Shown here: one piece after another, positions 17,992 through 26,602 of the stretch
How positions within the stretch are numbered: the stretch's first letter is position 1
Layout of the letters: the number at the start of each line of letters is the position of its first letter
Notes under the pieces: model-generated
Told to the model about the DNA's origin: nothing
Database searches by the model: none
Seen by the model: the letters and a program-made list of their open reading frames with translations, nothing else
Program-made: the position numbers and the translations under genes
DNA from: Arthrobacter mobilis
GTDB taxonomy: Bacteria; Actinomycetota; Actinomycetes; Actinomycetales; Micrococcaceae
Assembly (NCBI RefSeq): GCF_012395835.1
Contig: NZ_JAAZSQ010000003.1
Location: 1,396 to 65,395 of the forward strand
DNA: 64,000 nucleotides
Direction of reading: 5' to 3'

Positions 17992-18075
17992 CCCCCGCCC
18001 CCTCATCGACGTGGCACATCGCGCCCGTTGATCCTGACGGAACGGGCGTTATCCGGAGAGCCGATGGGGCGGGGG
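17992..18075. terminator. Nested hairpins between convergent genes
   Basis: An outer G/C arm pair (CCCCCGCCCC at 17992 and GGGGCGGGGG ending at 18075) encloses a perfect inner inverted repeat, CGCCCGTT (18022-18029) with AACGGGCG (18041-18048). It lies between the ends of the ABC-F gene and the convergent aminotransferase gene, so it is probably a bidirectional terminator. Confidence 0.6.
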
Positions 18076-18092
18076 ACGGGGCGCAGCGGGCC

Positions 18093-19418
18093 TTAGCGGC
18101 CCAAGCCGGACAGGGCCTGCTGGAGCTGCTCCAGCAGCAAGTCCGCGTGCTCCCGGGTGAACACCAGCGGCGGACGCATCTTCAGTACGTTGTCGTCGCG
18201 GCCGATTCGGCTGATCAGCACGCCTCGTTCGCGCATGTCCTCGATCAGGGTCTTGGTCAGCCCCGGTGCGGGCCGGCCGCTGCCGTCCGGCTCGACGATG
18301 TCGAGGCCGAAGAACAGCCCGCGGCCCCGGGCTGCGCCGACAAGGAAGCTGCCGGCGGCGATGGCGCGCAGGCGGCCCGCGATGTAGCCGCCGAGGCTCT
18401 GCGCCTGTGCCATCAGGTCCTCCTGCTCCATCACCTGCAGTACGGCCAGCCCGGCCGCGGAGGAGACCGGGCTGCCGGCGAAGGTATTGAAGTACATGTT
18501 GTGCCGGCCGAATTCGTCCAGCAGGTCAGCGGTCGTGACCACCCCGCCCACCGGATGCCCGTTACCCATGGGCTTGCCCAGGGTGACCAGGTCAGGGGAC
18601 GTGCCGTACATCTGGTGGCCCCACATGCTGGTGCCGATCCGGCCGAAGCCGGACTGCACCTCGTCGGCGATGACCAGGCCCCCGGCGGCACGCACGCGTG
18701 CGGCGACGCCTTCGATGTAGCCGGCCGGCGGCTGCAGCAGTCCCTCGGTGGAGAACAGGGGGTCGTAGAGGAAGGCCGAGACGCCGTGGCCGGCTTCCTG
18801 CAGCGAGGCGATGGCGGCGTCGACTTCGGCCAGCGCCTGCTCCAGCAGGCGTCCTTCGGCCTCGGTGCCGGCCGTTCCAGTGGCGTCGGGAATGCGCAGG
18901 GGGCGCACGTGGGCGCCGAGGGGTTCGCGCACCGTCAGGCCGGTGGTCAGTTCGGCCAAGCTGGTGGTGTTGCCGTGGTAGCTGAAGTCGGAGACCAGGA
19001 CGCCGGTGTGGCCGGTGTGCTGGCGGGCAATGCGCAGGGCCAGCTCGTTGGCTTCGGAACCGCTGTTGGTCAGGAACAGCCGCTGCAGGTCCCCGCCGAA
19101 GGTGGCCAGCAGCGCCTCGGCGTATTCGACCACCCTGCTGTTCAGGTACCGGGTGTGCAGGTTGATCGTGCGCAGCTGGGCGTTGATCGCATCGGCGACC
19201 ACCGGGTTGGCGTGGCCGACGTGCGGGACGTTGTTGTAGCCGTCCAGGTAGGTCCTGCCCTGTGCGTCCGTCAGCCAGACGCCTGACCCGGAGACCAGCT
19301 CCAGCGGCTTTTCATAGAACAGCGGGGAGTGGCTGCCCAAGGTGGCAAAACGGCGCGCGAGCAGGTCCGGGCCGGCCTGCTCTCCGGCGGGAGCGGTGGT
19401 GGACGTTTCAGAGGTCAT
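18093..19418 (-). CDS. Class III aminotransferase-fold enzyme, phospholyase-like
   Basis: This PLP enzyme of 441 residues has the Schiff-base lysine K282 (VTLGKPMGNGHP). It also has the class III signature VIADEVQSGFGRIG and NSGSEANELALRIAR. Stretches such as YNNVPHVGHANPVV, TRYLNSRVVEYAE and FNTFAGSPVSSAAGLAVL resemble the animal AGXT2L family. Those proteins are not transaminases: they are phospholyases splitting phosphoethanolamine or phosphohydroxylysine into aldehyde, ammonia and phosphate. An APH-fold kinase encoded across the divergent region supports a kinase-then-lyase route. It lies 62 bases downstream of the tetR gene. A conventional omega-aminotransferase is the alternative. The class III assignment is sure; the phospholyase role is inference. 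Confidence 0.85.
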   Translation of the reverse strand: MTSETSTTAPAGEQAGPDLLARRFATLGSHSPLFYEKPLELVSGSGVWLTDAQGRTYLDGYNNVPHVGHANPVVADAINAQLRTINLHTRYLNSRVVEYAEALLATFGGDLQRLFLTNSGSEANELALRIARQHTGHTGVLVSDFSYHGNTTSLAELTTGLTVREPLGAHVRPLRIPDATGTAGTEAEGRLLEQALAEVDAAIASLQEAGHGVSAFLYDPLFSTEGLLQPPAGYIEGVAARVRAAGGLVIADEVQSGFGRIGTSMWGHQMYGTSPDLVTLGKPMGNGHPVGGVVTTADLLDEFGRHNMYFNTFAGSPVSSAAGLAVLQVMEQEDLMAQAQSLGGYIAGRLRAIAAGSFLVGAARGRGLFFGLDIVEPDGSGRPAPGLTKTLIEDMRERGVLISRIGRDDNVLKMRPPLVFTREHADLLLEQLQQALSGLGR

Positions 19419-19480
19419 GGGTTTTCCTTCCGGTGGGTTGGACGGCGGGATTGGACAGGGGAAACGGGCGGGGCAGCCCT

Positions 19481-20092
19481 TCAGACGGCCGCGGAGGCGA
19501 GCAGCCCCTGTGCGATCAGCCTGATGGCGGCAATCTGCTCCTGCGCGCAGCCGGGCTCGGCCGCAACCCGGGCACCGGAGGCCCGGAAAGCTCCCGAGAA
19601 GGCGGTGGTCAAGGCCTCGACGGCGATGTCATCCCGCAGTTGCCCGGAAGCTTGGGCGGCTGCCAGGTCAAGCCGGATGAGTTCCTCGAAGGACCGGGAG
19701 GTGCCGCCCATGACCGAAGCGAGGACTGGTACCACGTCCGGCCCGGTCCGCCAATAGAAGCGGCCGGCCGCCGTGCCGGCAGATTCCACCACCGCACGGG
19801 CCAGGGCTGCGATCCTGCCGGGCAGGTCCGCCGCCTCCCCGCGCAGGGCTAGCCCTCTGACGTAGACCGCGTCCGCAATACGCAGGTATGCCTCCCGCAC
19901 GATCTCTTCCCGGCCGCCCGGGAAGTGGGCGTACAGGGTGCCGCGGGCGAGGCCGGCGCGCTGGCTGAGTTCCTCGATGGTGGTGGCGCTGTACCCCTTT
20001 TCGCTCAAGGTTTCGGCCGCAGCATCGAGGATGTCCGTCCTGGTGCGCAGCCGGTTGCGTTCACGCAGCGGCAGCTGCTTGTCCTGGCTCAT
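19481..20092 (-). CDS. TetR family transcriptional regulator
   Basis: This 203-residue regulator has the N-terminal helix-turn-helix (residues about 17-62: ILDAAAETLSEKGYSATTIEE, GLARGTLYAHF). The C-terminal ligand domain is unassigned. The gene is divergent from the kinase gene and upstream of the phospholyase-like gene in the same direction. A 15-bp palindrome between tetR and the kinase is the likely operator, so it probably represses itself and both flanking arms until an inducer binds. Confidence 0.9.
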   Translation of the reverse strand: MSQDKQLPLRERNRLRTRTDILDAAAETLSEKGYSATTIEELSQRAGLARGTLYAHFPGGREEIVREAYLRIADAVYVRGLALRGEAADLPGRIAALARAVVESAGTAAGRFYWRTGPDVVPVLASVMGGTSRSFEELIRLDLAAAQASGQLRDDIAVEALTTAFSGAFRASGARVAAEPGCAQEQIAAIRLIAQGLLASAAV

Positions 20093-20148
20093 GGTGGCCG
20101 CCTTTCGTGGGATGTCTGTTCCAAGGGTCGCACATGCGGTCAAAAAAC

Positions 20149-20163
20149 TGAACTGACAGTTCA
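20149..20163. promoter_or_regulatory. TetR operator palindrome
   Basis: TGAACTG-A-CAGTTCA is a perfect 7-bp inverted repeat around one base. It lies 56 bases upstream of the tetR start and 84 bases before the kinase start. A TTGCCA element at 20165-20170 just beside it could be the -35 of the kinase promoter, with TTAGCT 17 bases on. Binding here would block both directions. Confidence 0.7.
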
Positions 20164-20247
20164 TTTGCCAAACTGCCCGTGCAGCCTTTAGCTTGGCTAT
20201 GACACCGGTCACAGGCACTTCATGGCAGGAAGAAGAAAGACGCAGGC

Positions 20248-21267
20248 ATGGACACAGAAGCAGCAATCCGGGCCGTTCGAGGCGCACTGAAGCTGTACGG
20301 CTTCGAGGAAACATCCGGAATCGACCTGGTCAAGTACCGGGAGAACTACGTTTTCCGGCTGACCAGGGCAACGGGGGACAGCTACGCCGTCCGGCTGCAC
20401 CGGGCGGGCTACCGGACCGACGCCCAGATCAGGACCGAACTGGCCTACCTGCAGGCCCTGGGCGAGCAGGGGGTGAGCGTTCCGGAGATGGTGCCTACCC
20501 TGGACGGCAACCTGATGTGCCTTGTGCGCGCCGACGACGGCACCAACCTGCAACTGGACGTCCAGCGCTGGATCGACGCCGCGCACCCGCTGGGGGATGT
20601 GGCCGAGGCGCTAACAGGGGAGAGCGCCCTGGAACCGGAGACGTTCCGCCTGCTTGGAGCGCTCACCGCGGAACTGCACGACCGCACCTCGGCGATCGGC
20701 CGGCTGCCGGGCTTCGACAGGGGCGCTTGGGACGCGGGCGGCCTGGTGGGCGATGCCGCCTTGTGGGGCAATCCGCTCGCGGTGGAGGGGCTGGCTTCGG
20801 AGGACGCCGTCCTGCTGGAAACGGCGATGGCGCGGCTGAAGCGCGATCTCGAAGCGCTGGATGCCTCGGCTGACCGGTATGGCGTCATCCATGCGGACCT
20901 GACCCCGGAGAATGTCCTGGTCCAGGACGGGCGGATGATCGTGATCGACTTCGACGACTTCGGCGAAGGCTGGCACCTTTTCGACCTTGCGACCATCCTG
21001 TTCTTCTACCAGCCGCATCCGCGGTACGAAGCCTACCGCCAGGCACTGATCGACGGCTACGGCTCGGTGCGTGCGCTTCCCGAACGCTTCCTGGACCCCT
21101 GGGACGCGATGTTGCTCGCCCGCGGCCTGACCTACCTGGGCTGGGCCGGCGAGCGCAAGGGCGATGCGGAGGCCGCGTTCATTGCCGGGCAGGTTGTCCC
21201 GGTGGTGCTCGGACTTGCCGCGCAGTACACCTCCGCCGGGGCTTCCCGGGCCGGCACCGGGTCCTGA
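20248..21267 (+). CDS. APH-fold small-molecule kinase
   Basis: This 339-residue phosphotransferase of the aminoglycoside/choline kinase fold has the catalytic loop HADLTPEN (H215, D217) and the metal-binding IDFDDFG (D234). Family members phosphorylate hydroxyls of choline, ethanolamine, homoserine, hydroxylysine or drugs. The neighbouring phospholyase-like enzyme suggests that it phosphorylates an amino alcohol that is then cleaved. The downstream amidohydrolase could release such a compound from an amide. Antibiotic resistance is less likely given this context. The substrate is unproven. Confidence 0.8.
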   Translation: MDTEAAIRAVRGALKLYGFEETSGIDLVKYRENYVFRLTRATGDSYAVRLHRAGYRTDAQIRTELAYLQALGEQGVSVPEMVPTLDGNLMCLVRADDGTNLQLDVQRWIDAAHPLGDVAEALTGESALEPETFRLLGALTAELHDRTSAIGRLPGFDRGAWDAGGLVGDAALWGNPLAVEGLASEDAVLLETAMARLKRDLEALDASADRYGVIHADLTPENVLVQDGRMIVIDFDDFGEGWHLFDLATILFFYQPHPRYEAYRQALIDGYGSVRALPERFLDPWDAMLLARGLTYLGWAGERKGDAEAAFIAGQVVPVVLGLAAQYTSAGASRAGTGS

Positions 21268-21326
21268 CCCCCTTCCCGGCGCATTCACTACAGCACTTGA
21301 TACAGCAACCAGCAGGAGGAGGAAGC

Positions 21327-23045
21327 GTGCCCGAACAGCCCGAAGCCGATCTGATCGTGACCGGCGGCAGGATCTACACCAGCGACCCCGCCAACGAGTG
21401 GGCCGAGGCACTGGCCGTGACCGGCGGAAAGATCGTGGCTGTCGGCACCGCCGGCGAAGTGCGCGCCCTGGCCGGCAGTGCGACGGAGATCCTGGACCTG
21501 GCCGGCGAACTCGTCCTGCCCGGTTTTAGCGACGGGCATTCGCACCTCGGCCTCGGCGGCGGACAGGCGGCCTGGGAGCTGCCGATCCTGCCGACGGATC
21601 CGAAGCAGGCCATATTCGACAAGGTCCGGGCCTGGGGCGACAAGCTGGGGCCCGGCGAGTGGATCATCGGCGGCATTGTCGGTGCCACGGTCATGGACGA
21701 GATCATGAACACCGAGGACCTGGCCGCGCTGGATGCGGCCAGCGGCGGCCGCCCGGTCCTGCTGCGCGACGATTCGATGCACAACCGCTGGGTCAATTCC
21801 CGTGCCCTCGAACTGATGCAGGTCGGGCCGGAGACCCCCGATCCCGAGGGCGGCACCTATGTGCGCGACGCCTCCGGAGCCCTCACCGGCGTCCTGCACG
21901 AACTCGCCTCGGCAGTAGCCGAGGCGGCAGCCGACGCCTCCGTCGCCGATCCGGATGCGCGCAACAAGGTCTCGCTCAGGACCGCGCTGCAGACGCTCAA
22001 TTCCTTCGGCATCACCTCGGTTCAGGACGCCGCGACGATGGAGTACGCGTGGAAGGCCCTCGGCTCGCTGGAGGCCGAGGGCGAAGTCACCATGTGGGTG
22101 GTCGGTTCGATGCCCGCCCGCAACTTCATCGAGGCCGGCACGGTGGGTGAGGAACTGTTCGGGATCGCCGCCGGATACCGCAGCGCCCACGTGCGCCCGG
22201 ATTTCGTCAAGTTCGTCCTCGACGGCATCCCGATGACCCGCACCTCGGCCATGCTCCGCCCCTATATCTGCCATGACCACCGGCACGAAGACCCTGACTT
22301 CACCGGCACGCCGCTGTGGACGCAGGAGGACCTGGTTGAGGCACTTGAGCTGTGCTACGAACGCGGCTTGAACGGCAAGCTGCATACCACCGGCGATGCG
22401 GCGGTCCGGCTGGTGCTCGACGCCGTCGAGATTGTGCGCCGGAAGCGCGGCTTCGGCCCGATCTTCCAGATCGCCCACGTGGAGTTCATCGATCCGGCCG
22501 ACATTCCCCGCTTCGCCGAGCTGCAAGTGGTCCCGGATGCCTCCCCGTACATCTGGTATCCCTCGGTCATCCAGGACAGCATAGCCAAGCAGATTCCGGA
22601 CGAGACGATCCGGAGCAGCTGGCCCACCAAGGATCTGGTGGGCAGCGGCGCCCTGCTGGCCGCCGGTTCGGACTGGCCCTGCGCGCTGCCGTCGCCGGAT
22701 CCCTGGACCGGGCTGGAGACACTGGTGACCCGCCGCAACCCGGATCCCGCCGTCGAAGGCGCCTTGAACGAAGCCCAGCGGCTGACCGTGGCCGAGGCCA
22801 TCGCCGCTTTCACCCGCAACCCGGCCGCCGCCATGGGCCTGGGCGAGGTCACGGGCATGCTGCGCACGGGCCTTTCGGCAGATTTCATCGTGGTCGACCG
22901 CAACCTGTTCGAGATCGATCCGTCCGAGATCCACAACACCAAGGTCAGGCAGACCTGGTTCGAAGGCCGGAAGGTCTACGAACTTCCCGCGGCGGGACCG
23001 GAATCCGCGGAACCGGCGGCAGGACAGCCGCTCGGCGCCCGCTGA
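21327..23045 (+). CDS. YtcJ-type amidohydrolase
   Basis: This metal-dependent hydrolase of about 572 residues has an N-terminal composite domain (ADLIVTGGRIYTSDP). Its metal motif is GFSDGHSHLGLGG, and a barrel continues with HTTGDAAVRLVLDAV and IAHVEFIDPADIPR. AAGSDWP and the C-terminal TRNPAAAMGLGEVTGMLRTG are typical of the YtcJ / N-substituted formamide deformylase group. The GTG at 21327 has an excellent AGGAGGAGG site six bases before it. It lies 59 bases after the kinase gene in the same direction, so the two are probably co-transcribed under the TetR operator. It may cleave an N-acyl or formamide precursor. Confidence 0.85.
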   Translation: MPEQPEADLIVTGGRIYTSDPANEWAEALAVTGGKIVAVGTAGEVRALAGSATEILDLAGELVLPGFSDGHSHLGLGGGQAAWELPILPTDPKQAIFDKVRAWGDKLGPGEWIIGGIVGATVMDEIMNTEDLAALDAASGGRPVLLRDDSMHNRWVNSRALELMQVGPETPDPEGGTYVRDASGALTGVLHELASAVAEAAADASVADPDARNKVSLRTALQTLNSFGITSVQDAATMEYAWKALGSLEAEGEVTMWVVGSMPARNFIEAGTVGEELFGIAAGYRSAHVRPDFVKFVLDGIPMTRTSAMLRPYICHDHRHEDPDFTGTPLWTQEDLVEALELCYERGLNGKLHTTGDAAVRLVLDAVEIVRRKRGFGPIFQIAHVEFIDPADIPRFAELQVVPDASPYIWYPSVIQDSIAKQIPDETIRSSWPTKDLVGSGALLAAGSDWPCALPSPDPWTGLETLVTRRNPDPAVEGALNEAQRLTVAEAIAAFTRNPAAAMGLGEVTGMLRTGLSADFIVVDRNLFEIDPSEIHNTKVRQTWFEGRKVYELPAAGPESAEPAAGQPLGAR

Positions 23046-23064
23046 TCCAGTACGGGAAACCCGT

Positions 23065-23092
23065 GGGGCGGCCAGTCGGTGCCGGCCGCCCC
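23065..23092. terminator. Bidirectional hairpin
   Basis: GGGGCGGCC at 23065-23073 pairs perfectly with GGCCGCCCC at 23084-23092, in the 68-base gap between the convergent amidohydrolase and SURF1 genes. Confidence 0.6.
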
Positions 23093-23113
23093 CGCGCCTT
23101 GGTCAGCGGTCCG

Positions 23114-23971
23114 TCAGAAGCCCTGCGCGTCCAGCAGCGCGTCCTCTTCCTCTTCGGACGTCGGCCGCTTGCCCGCGCGCCTGGGCTTGGCAGGCCGCGG
23201 GGCCGGGTTGGCCTGGTGGAAACCGTCGTCCTCGTCGTCGTCCCGGACCGCGCCGAGCGCGTGCTGGCGGGCGGCGTAGCCGTAGCCGACGAAGAGCAGG
23301 AGGCCGAACGCGAACCACTGCATGGCATAGGACAGGTGCGGGCCCTCATCCACGGCCGGCTTGGGCAGCGCCACCGGGGCAGTGGCCGGGGCCGGGGCCT
23401 CGGCAGCCATCAGGCCATAACTGCCGGTCAGCAGCGGATAGTCCAGCTCGGCCGCGTAGTCCTCCAGCTGGATCGAAGCCAGCTGGCCTTCCGGAGCGCT
23501 GCGGTCGACGGACTCCTCGCCGCCCTTGATCCGGGCAATGACCGCGACCTCGCCCTCGGGCAGGGGAGGGATCTCGTCCGGATGCCCGGTTTCCCGGTTG
23601 CCGATCGGCAACCAGCCGCGGTCGATGATCACTGCCTCGCCGCTGTCCAGGCGGAGCGGGACCAGCACCTCGTAGCCGGGCCGGCCGTTCAGCGGGCGGT
23701 TGCGCACGATGCGCTGCCCGGCTTCGTCGTAGGTGCCGCGCAGCACCACCGGTGTCCATTCGGTGGATGGATCGTGGCTGGCAAAGGCGCCGCGCATGGT
23801 CTCGAACGGTACCGGGTCGCGGTCGTAATTGGTTGCGACGGCGGAGACCACATCCCGTGCCTGGTCCCGGCGGTCCAGCTGCCAGTTAGCCAGGAAGACG
23901 CAGACCGCGGCGCCGAGGACGGCCAGCAGGAACCAGCCGGTCCACTTGCTGGTCAGAAGGAACCTGTACAT
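23114..23971 (-). CDS. SURF1 family cytochrome oxidase assembly protein
   Basis: This 285-residue protein has transmembrane helices at about residues 10-30 and 215-235 flanking a periplasmic-side domain. It shows the family patterns LANWQLDRRDQ, RPLNGRPGYEVLVPL, IDRGWLP and HLSYAMQWFAFG. SURF1 helps insert heme A into cytochrome oxidase, which fits ctaA and ctaB in this window. A highly charged C-tail (TSEEEEDAL) is lineage-specific. It starts two bases after the preceding gene stops. Confidence 0.93.
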   Translation of the reverse strand: MYRFLLTSKWTGWFLLAVLGAAVCVFLANWQLDRRDQARDVVSAVATNYDRDPVPFETMRGAFASHDPSTEWTPVVLRGTYDEAGQRIVRNRPLNGRPGYEVLVPLRLDSGEAVIIDRGWLPIGNRETGHPDEIPPLPEGEVAVIARIKGGEESVDRSAPEGQLASIQLEDYAAELDYPLLTGSYGLMAAEAPAPATAPVALPKPAVDEGPHLSYAMQWFAFGLLLFVGYGYAARQHALGAVRDDDEDDGFHQANPAPRPAKPRRAGKRPTSEEEEDALLDAQGF

Positions 23972-23972
23972 G

Positions 23973-24242
23973 CTAATCGCCCCCTTCCCCGCCCGCCGCT
24001 CCCGGCAGGGGCAGAGTCTGGCGCCAGAGGCCGCGCAGTGTCAGGTATTCTTCCAGCCACTCGCGATGGGCGGTGCAGGCCAGCCAGATCTTCCGCCGCT
24101 CAGGGGTGTGGATCCGCGGGTTGTTCCAGAGCAGCTGCCAGGCGGCGCCGTCGCGGCAGCCTTTGCGGGAGCAGATCTTTCCGCCAGAGTGCTGTTCCTC
24201 CGCACGGGAAGGCCCGCCGGAGAGTTGGTCAAAAATACTCAT
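23973..24242 (-). CDS. Small conserved protein with putative zinc site
   Basis: This 89-residue protein has C24-x4-C29 (CSRKGC) and C56-x2-H59 (CTAH), a spacing that could hold one zinc ion. The middle region (WNNPRIHTPERRKIWLAC) and the C-terminal helix (REWLEEYLTLRGLW) look conserved rather than random. Its start overlaps the upstream DUF3099 stop by four bases, and SURF1 begins immediately after it. Function is unknown; the context suggests respiratory-chain assembly. Confidence 0.7.
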   Translation of the reverse strand: MSIFDQLSGGPSRAEEQHSGGKICSRKGCRDGAAWQLLWNNPRIHTPERRKIWLACTAHREWLEEYLTLRGLWRQTLPLPGAAGGEGGD

Positions 24243-24667
24243 GCGGCGTCCCGGCCGTCCGCCTCGCTGCGGTCCGGCGGGCCGCCGGGCGGCCCGGCCT
24301 CCGGGGAGTCCTGGTCCTCGACCACTTCGCCGCGAAGGATGTCCACGTGGTCGCGGCCGGCCAGGGATTCGCCGGAGGGCAGCTCCGGCAGCGGTGCCTG
24401 GTCCAGCAGGGCGTCGCTGGGCTTGATCCGGCTCTGGTCGGCGCCGCCGTTGGCAATGATCACGGCGATCCAGGGCAGGAACACCGCGCCGGCCACAAAC
24501 AGCCAGCGCTGCCAGCCGGGGATGAAGAAGAACAGCAGCAGGCACGCCAAGCGGATCGACATGGCCACCGTGTACTTGACCATGCGGCGGTGCATTTCAT
24601 CCGTATGGCTTTCCTGGGCGTCCGTAATGTTCAGGACTTCCCCGTTGTTATCCGACCGTGCGTTCAT
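24239..24667 (-). CDS. DUF3099-like membrane protein
   Basis: This 142-residue protein has two transmembrane helices (about residues 33-52 and 58-75). The N-terminal pattern ITDAQESHTDEMHRRMVKYT matches actinobacterial DUF3099 proteins. The remaining C-terminal half is acidic and disordered. It is the first gene of a three-gene minus-strand operon with the small zinc-site protein and SURF1. No function is known. Confidence 0.75.
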   Translation of the reverse strand: MNARSDNNGEVLNITDAQESHTDEMHRRMVKYTVAMSIRLACLLLFFFIPGWQRWLFVAGAVFLPWIAVIIANGGADQSRIKPSDALLDQAPLPELPSGESLAGRDHVDILRGEVVEDQDSPEAGPPGGPPDRSEADGRDAA

Positions 24668-24780
24668 CACTCTCCATAGGCCCTCTTCAATTCTCCCACG
24701 CGCCGGAACAGGTGCCAAAGCCGGCGGGAGGGCCCGGCTAGGATTCTTAGGGAGCACCGACAGGAACCACGGAGGTATGA

Positions 24781-25500
<720 letters not shown>

Positions 25501-25511
25501 GATTGGGGCGC

Positions 25512-25542
25512 CCCGGAGTGTCGGCTTCGCCGCCACTCCGGG
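25512..25542 (+). terminator. Hairpin after fabG
   Basis: CCCGGAGTG pairs with CACTCCGGG (25534-25542) just past the fabG stop. It suggests that the next SDR, 154 bases further on, has its own promoter. The rest of the gap to 25696 shows nothing else I can name apart from an AAGGAG ribosome site. Confidence 0.6.
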
Positions 25543-25696
25543 CCCCTCGCGCCCCACTCCGTTCAGCAGCTGCCCTTTGTGGGCAGCCTACAAACGAAAC
25601 TGCTCCGGGGACTGGCAAGATGGTTCCCGGAGCCGTTTTCGTTAAGCATTCCCTACAAGGGGGTGCCTTCACCTTTTCCAACTCGAAGGAGCAGCC

Positions 25697-26452
25697 ATGG
25701 GCGCATTGGAAGGCAAGACAGCAATTGTCACGGGATCATCCCGCGGGATCGGGGCCGAGGTAGCCAAACTGCTGGCCGCCGACGGCGCCGCCGTCGTCGT
25801 CAACTACCGCCAGAAGGCCCCCCGGGCCAACAAGGTGGTGGCCGGGATCGAGGAGGCCGGTGGCCGGGCAGTCGCCGTGGGTGCCGACCTGACGTCGCCG
25901 GAAGGGGCGAAGGCACTGGTCGATGCGGCCCGGGAGAACTTCGGCGGACTGGACATCCTGGTGCTCAACGCCTCCGGCGGAATGGAAACCGGGCTGGGCG
26001 AGGACTACGCCATGCGCCTGAACCGGGACGCGCAGCTGAACATGCTCGAGGCCGCAGTGGAGGCCATGCCGGCAGGTTCGCGGGTGGTGTTCGTCACCAG
26101 CCACCAGGCGCACTTCATCCATTCCGTGCCCACCATGCCCGAATACGAGCCGGTGGCGCTGAGCAAGCGTGCCGGCGAGGACGCCCTGCGCGCGAAGCTG
26201 CCGCAGCTGGAGGCCAAGGGCATTTCCCTGGTGGTGGTCTCCGGGGACATGATCGAGGGCACCGTGACGGCCACGCTGCTGGACCGCGCCCGTCCCGGCG
26301 CCATCGAGGCGCGCCGGGCAGAGGCGGGCAAGCTGTACTCAGTGGAGGAATTCGCGGCCGAGGTGGCCCGGATGGTGACCGCCGACGTGCCCTCCGGCCA
26401 CACCGAGTACGCCGGCGGTGCGGAGAGCTTCCTGAAGCAGTCCCGGCCGTAA
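25697..26452 (+). CDS. SDR family protein with displaced active-site tyrosine
   Basis: This 251-residue Rossmann protein has TGSSRGIG at the N-terminus and NASGG in place of the usual NAG. The catalytic serine position (TSHQAH, S135) and Lys157 (ALSK) are present. The nearest tyrosine is Y150, seven residues before the lysine instead of four, so the standard YxxxK is absent. It may be an atypical reductase or a binding protein. A strong terminator follows the gene. Confidence 0.8.
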   Translation: MGALEGKTAIVTGSSRGIGAEVAKLLAADGAAVVVNYRQKAPRANKVVAGIEEAGGRAVAVGADLTSPEGAKALVDAARENFGGLDILVLNASGGMETGLGEDYAMRLNRDAQLNMLEAAVEAMPAGSRVVFVTSHQAHFIHSVPTMPEYEPVALSKRAGEDALRAKLPQLEAKGISLVVVSGDMIEGTVTATLLDRARPGAIEARRAEAGKLYSVEEFAAEVARMVTADVPSGHTEYAGGAESFLKQSRP

Positions 26453-26456
26453 GGGC

Positions 26457-26495
26457 CCGCGGGCCCCGCCCCCTTCGCTCGGGCGGGGCCCGCGG
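26457..26495 (+). terminator. Strong hairpin terminator
   Basis: A perfect 15-bp stem, CCGCGGGCCCCGCCC with its complement at 26481-26495, closes a nine-base loop four bases past the SDR stop. A second smaller hairpin (CCGTCC with GGACGG) near 26567-26591 may serve the convergent serB gene. Confidence 0.75.
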
Positions 26496-26602
26496 CAAGA
26501 GAGCCGCCCGGGGTCCCCGTGCGCGGAGCGCGGGGCAGGCGGTGAACTCAGCGTCTGCCGGCCTCCCGTCCCTCGCTTCGCTCCGGACGGGGCCCGTGGC
26601 CG

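Noticed and set aside
20248-21267. Aminoglycoside resistance gene
   Set aside because: The APH fold covers many metabolic kinases. The TetR, phospholyase-like and amidohydrolase neighbours point to catabolism.
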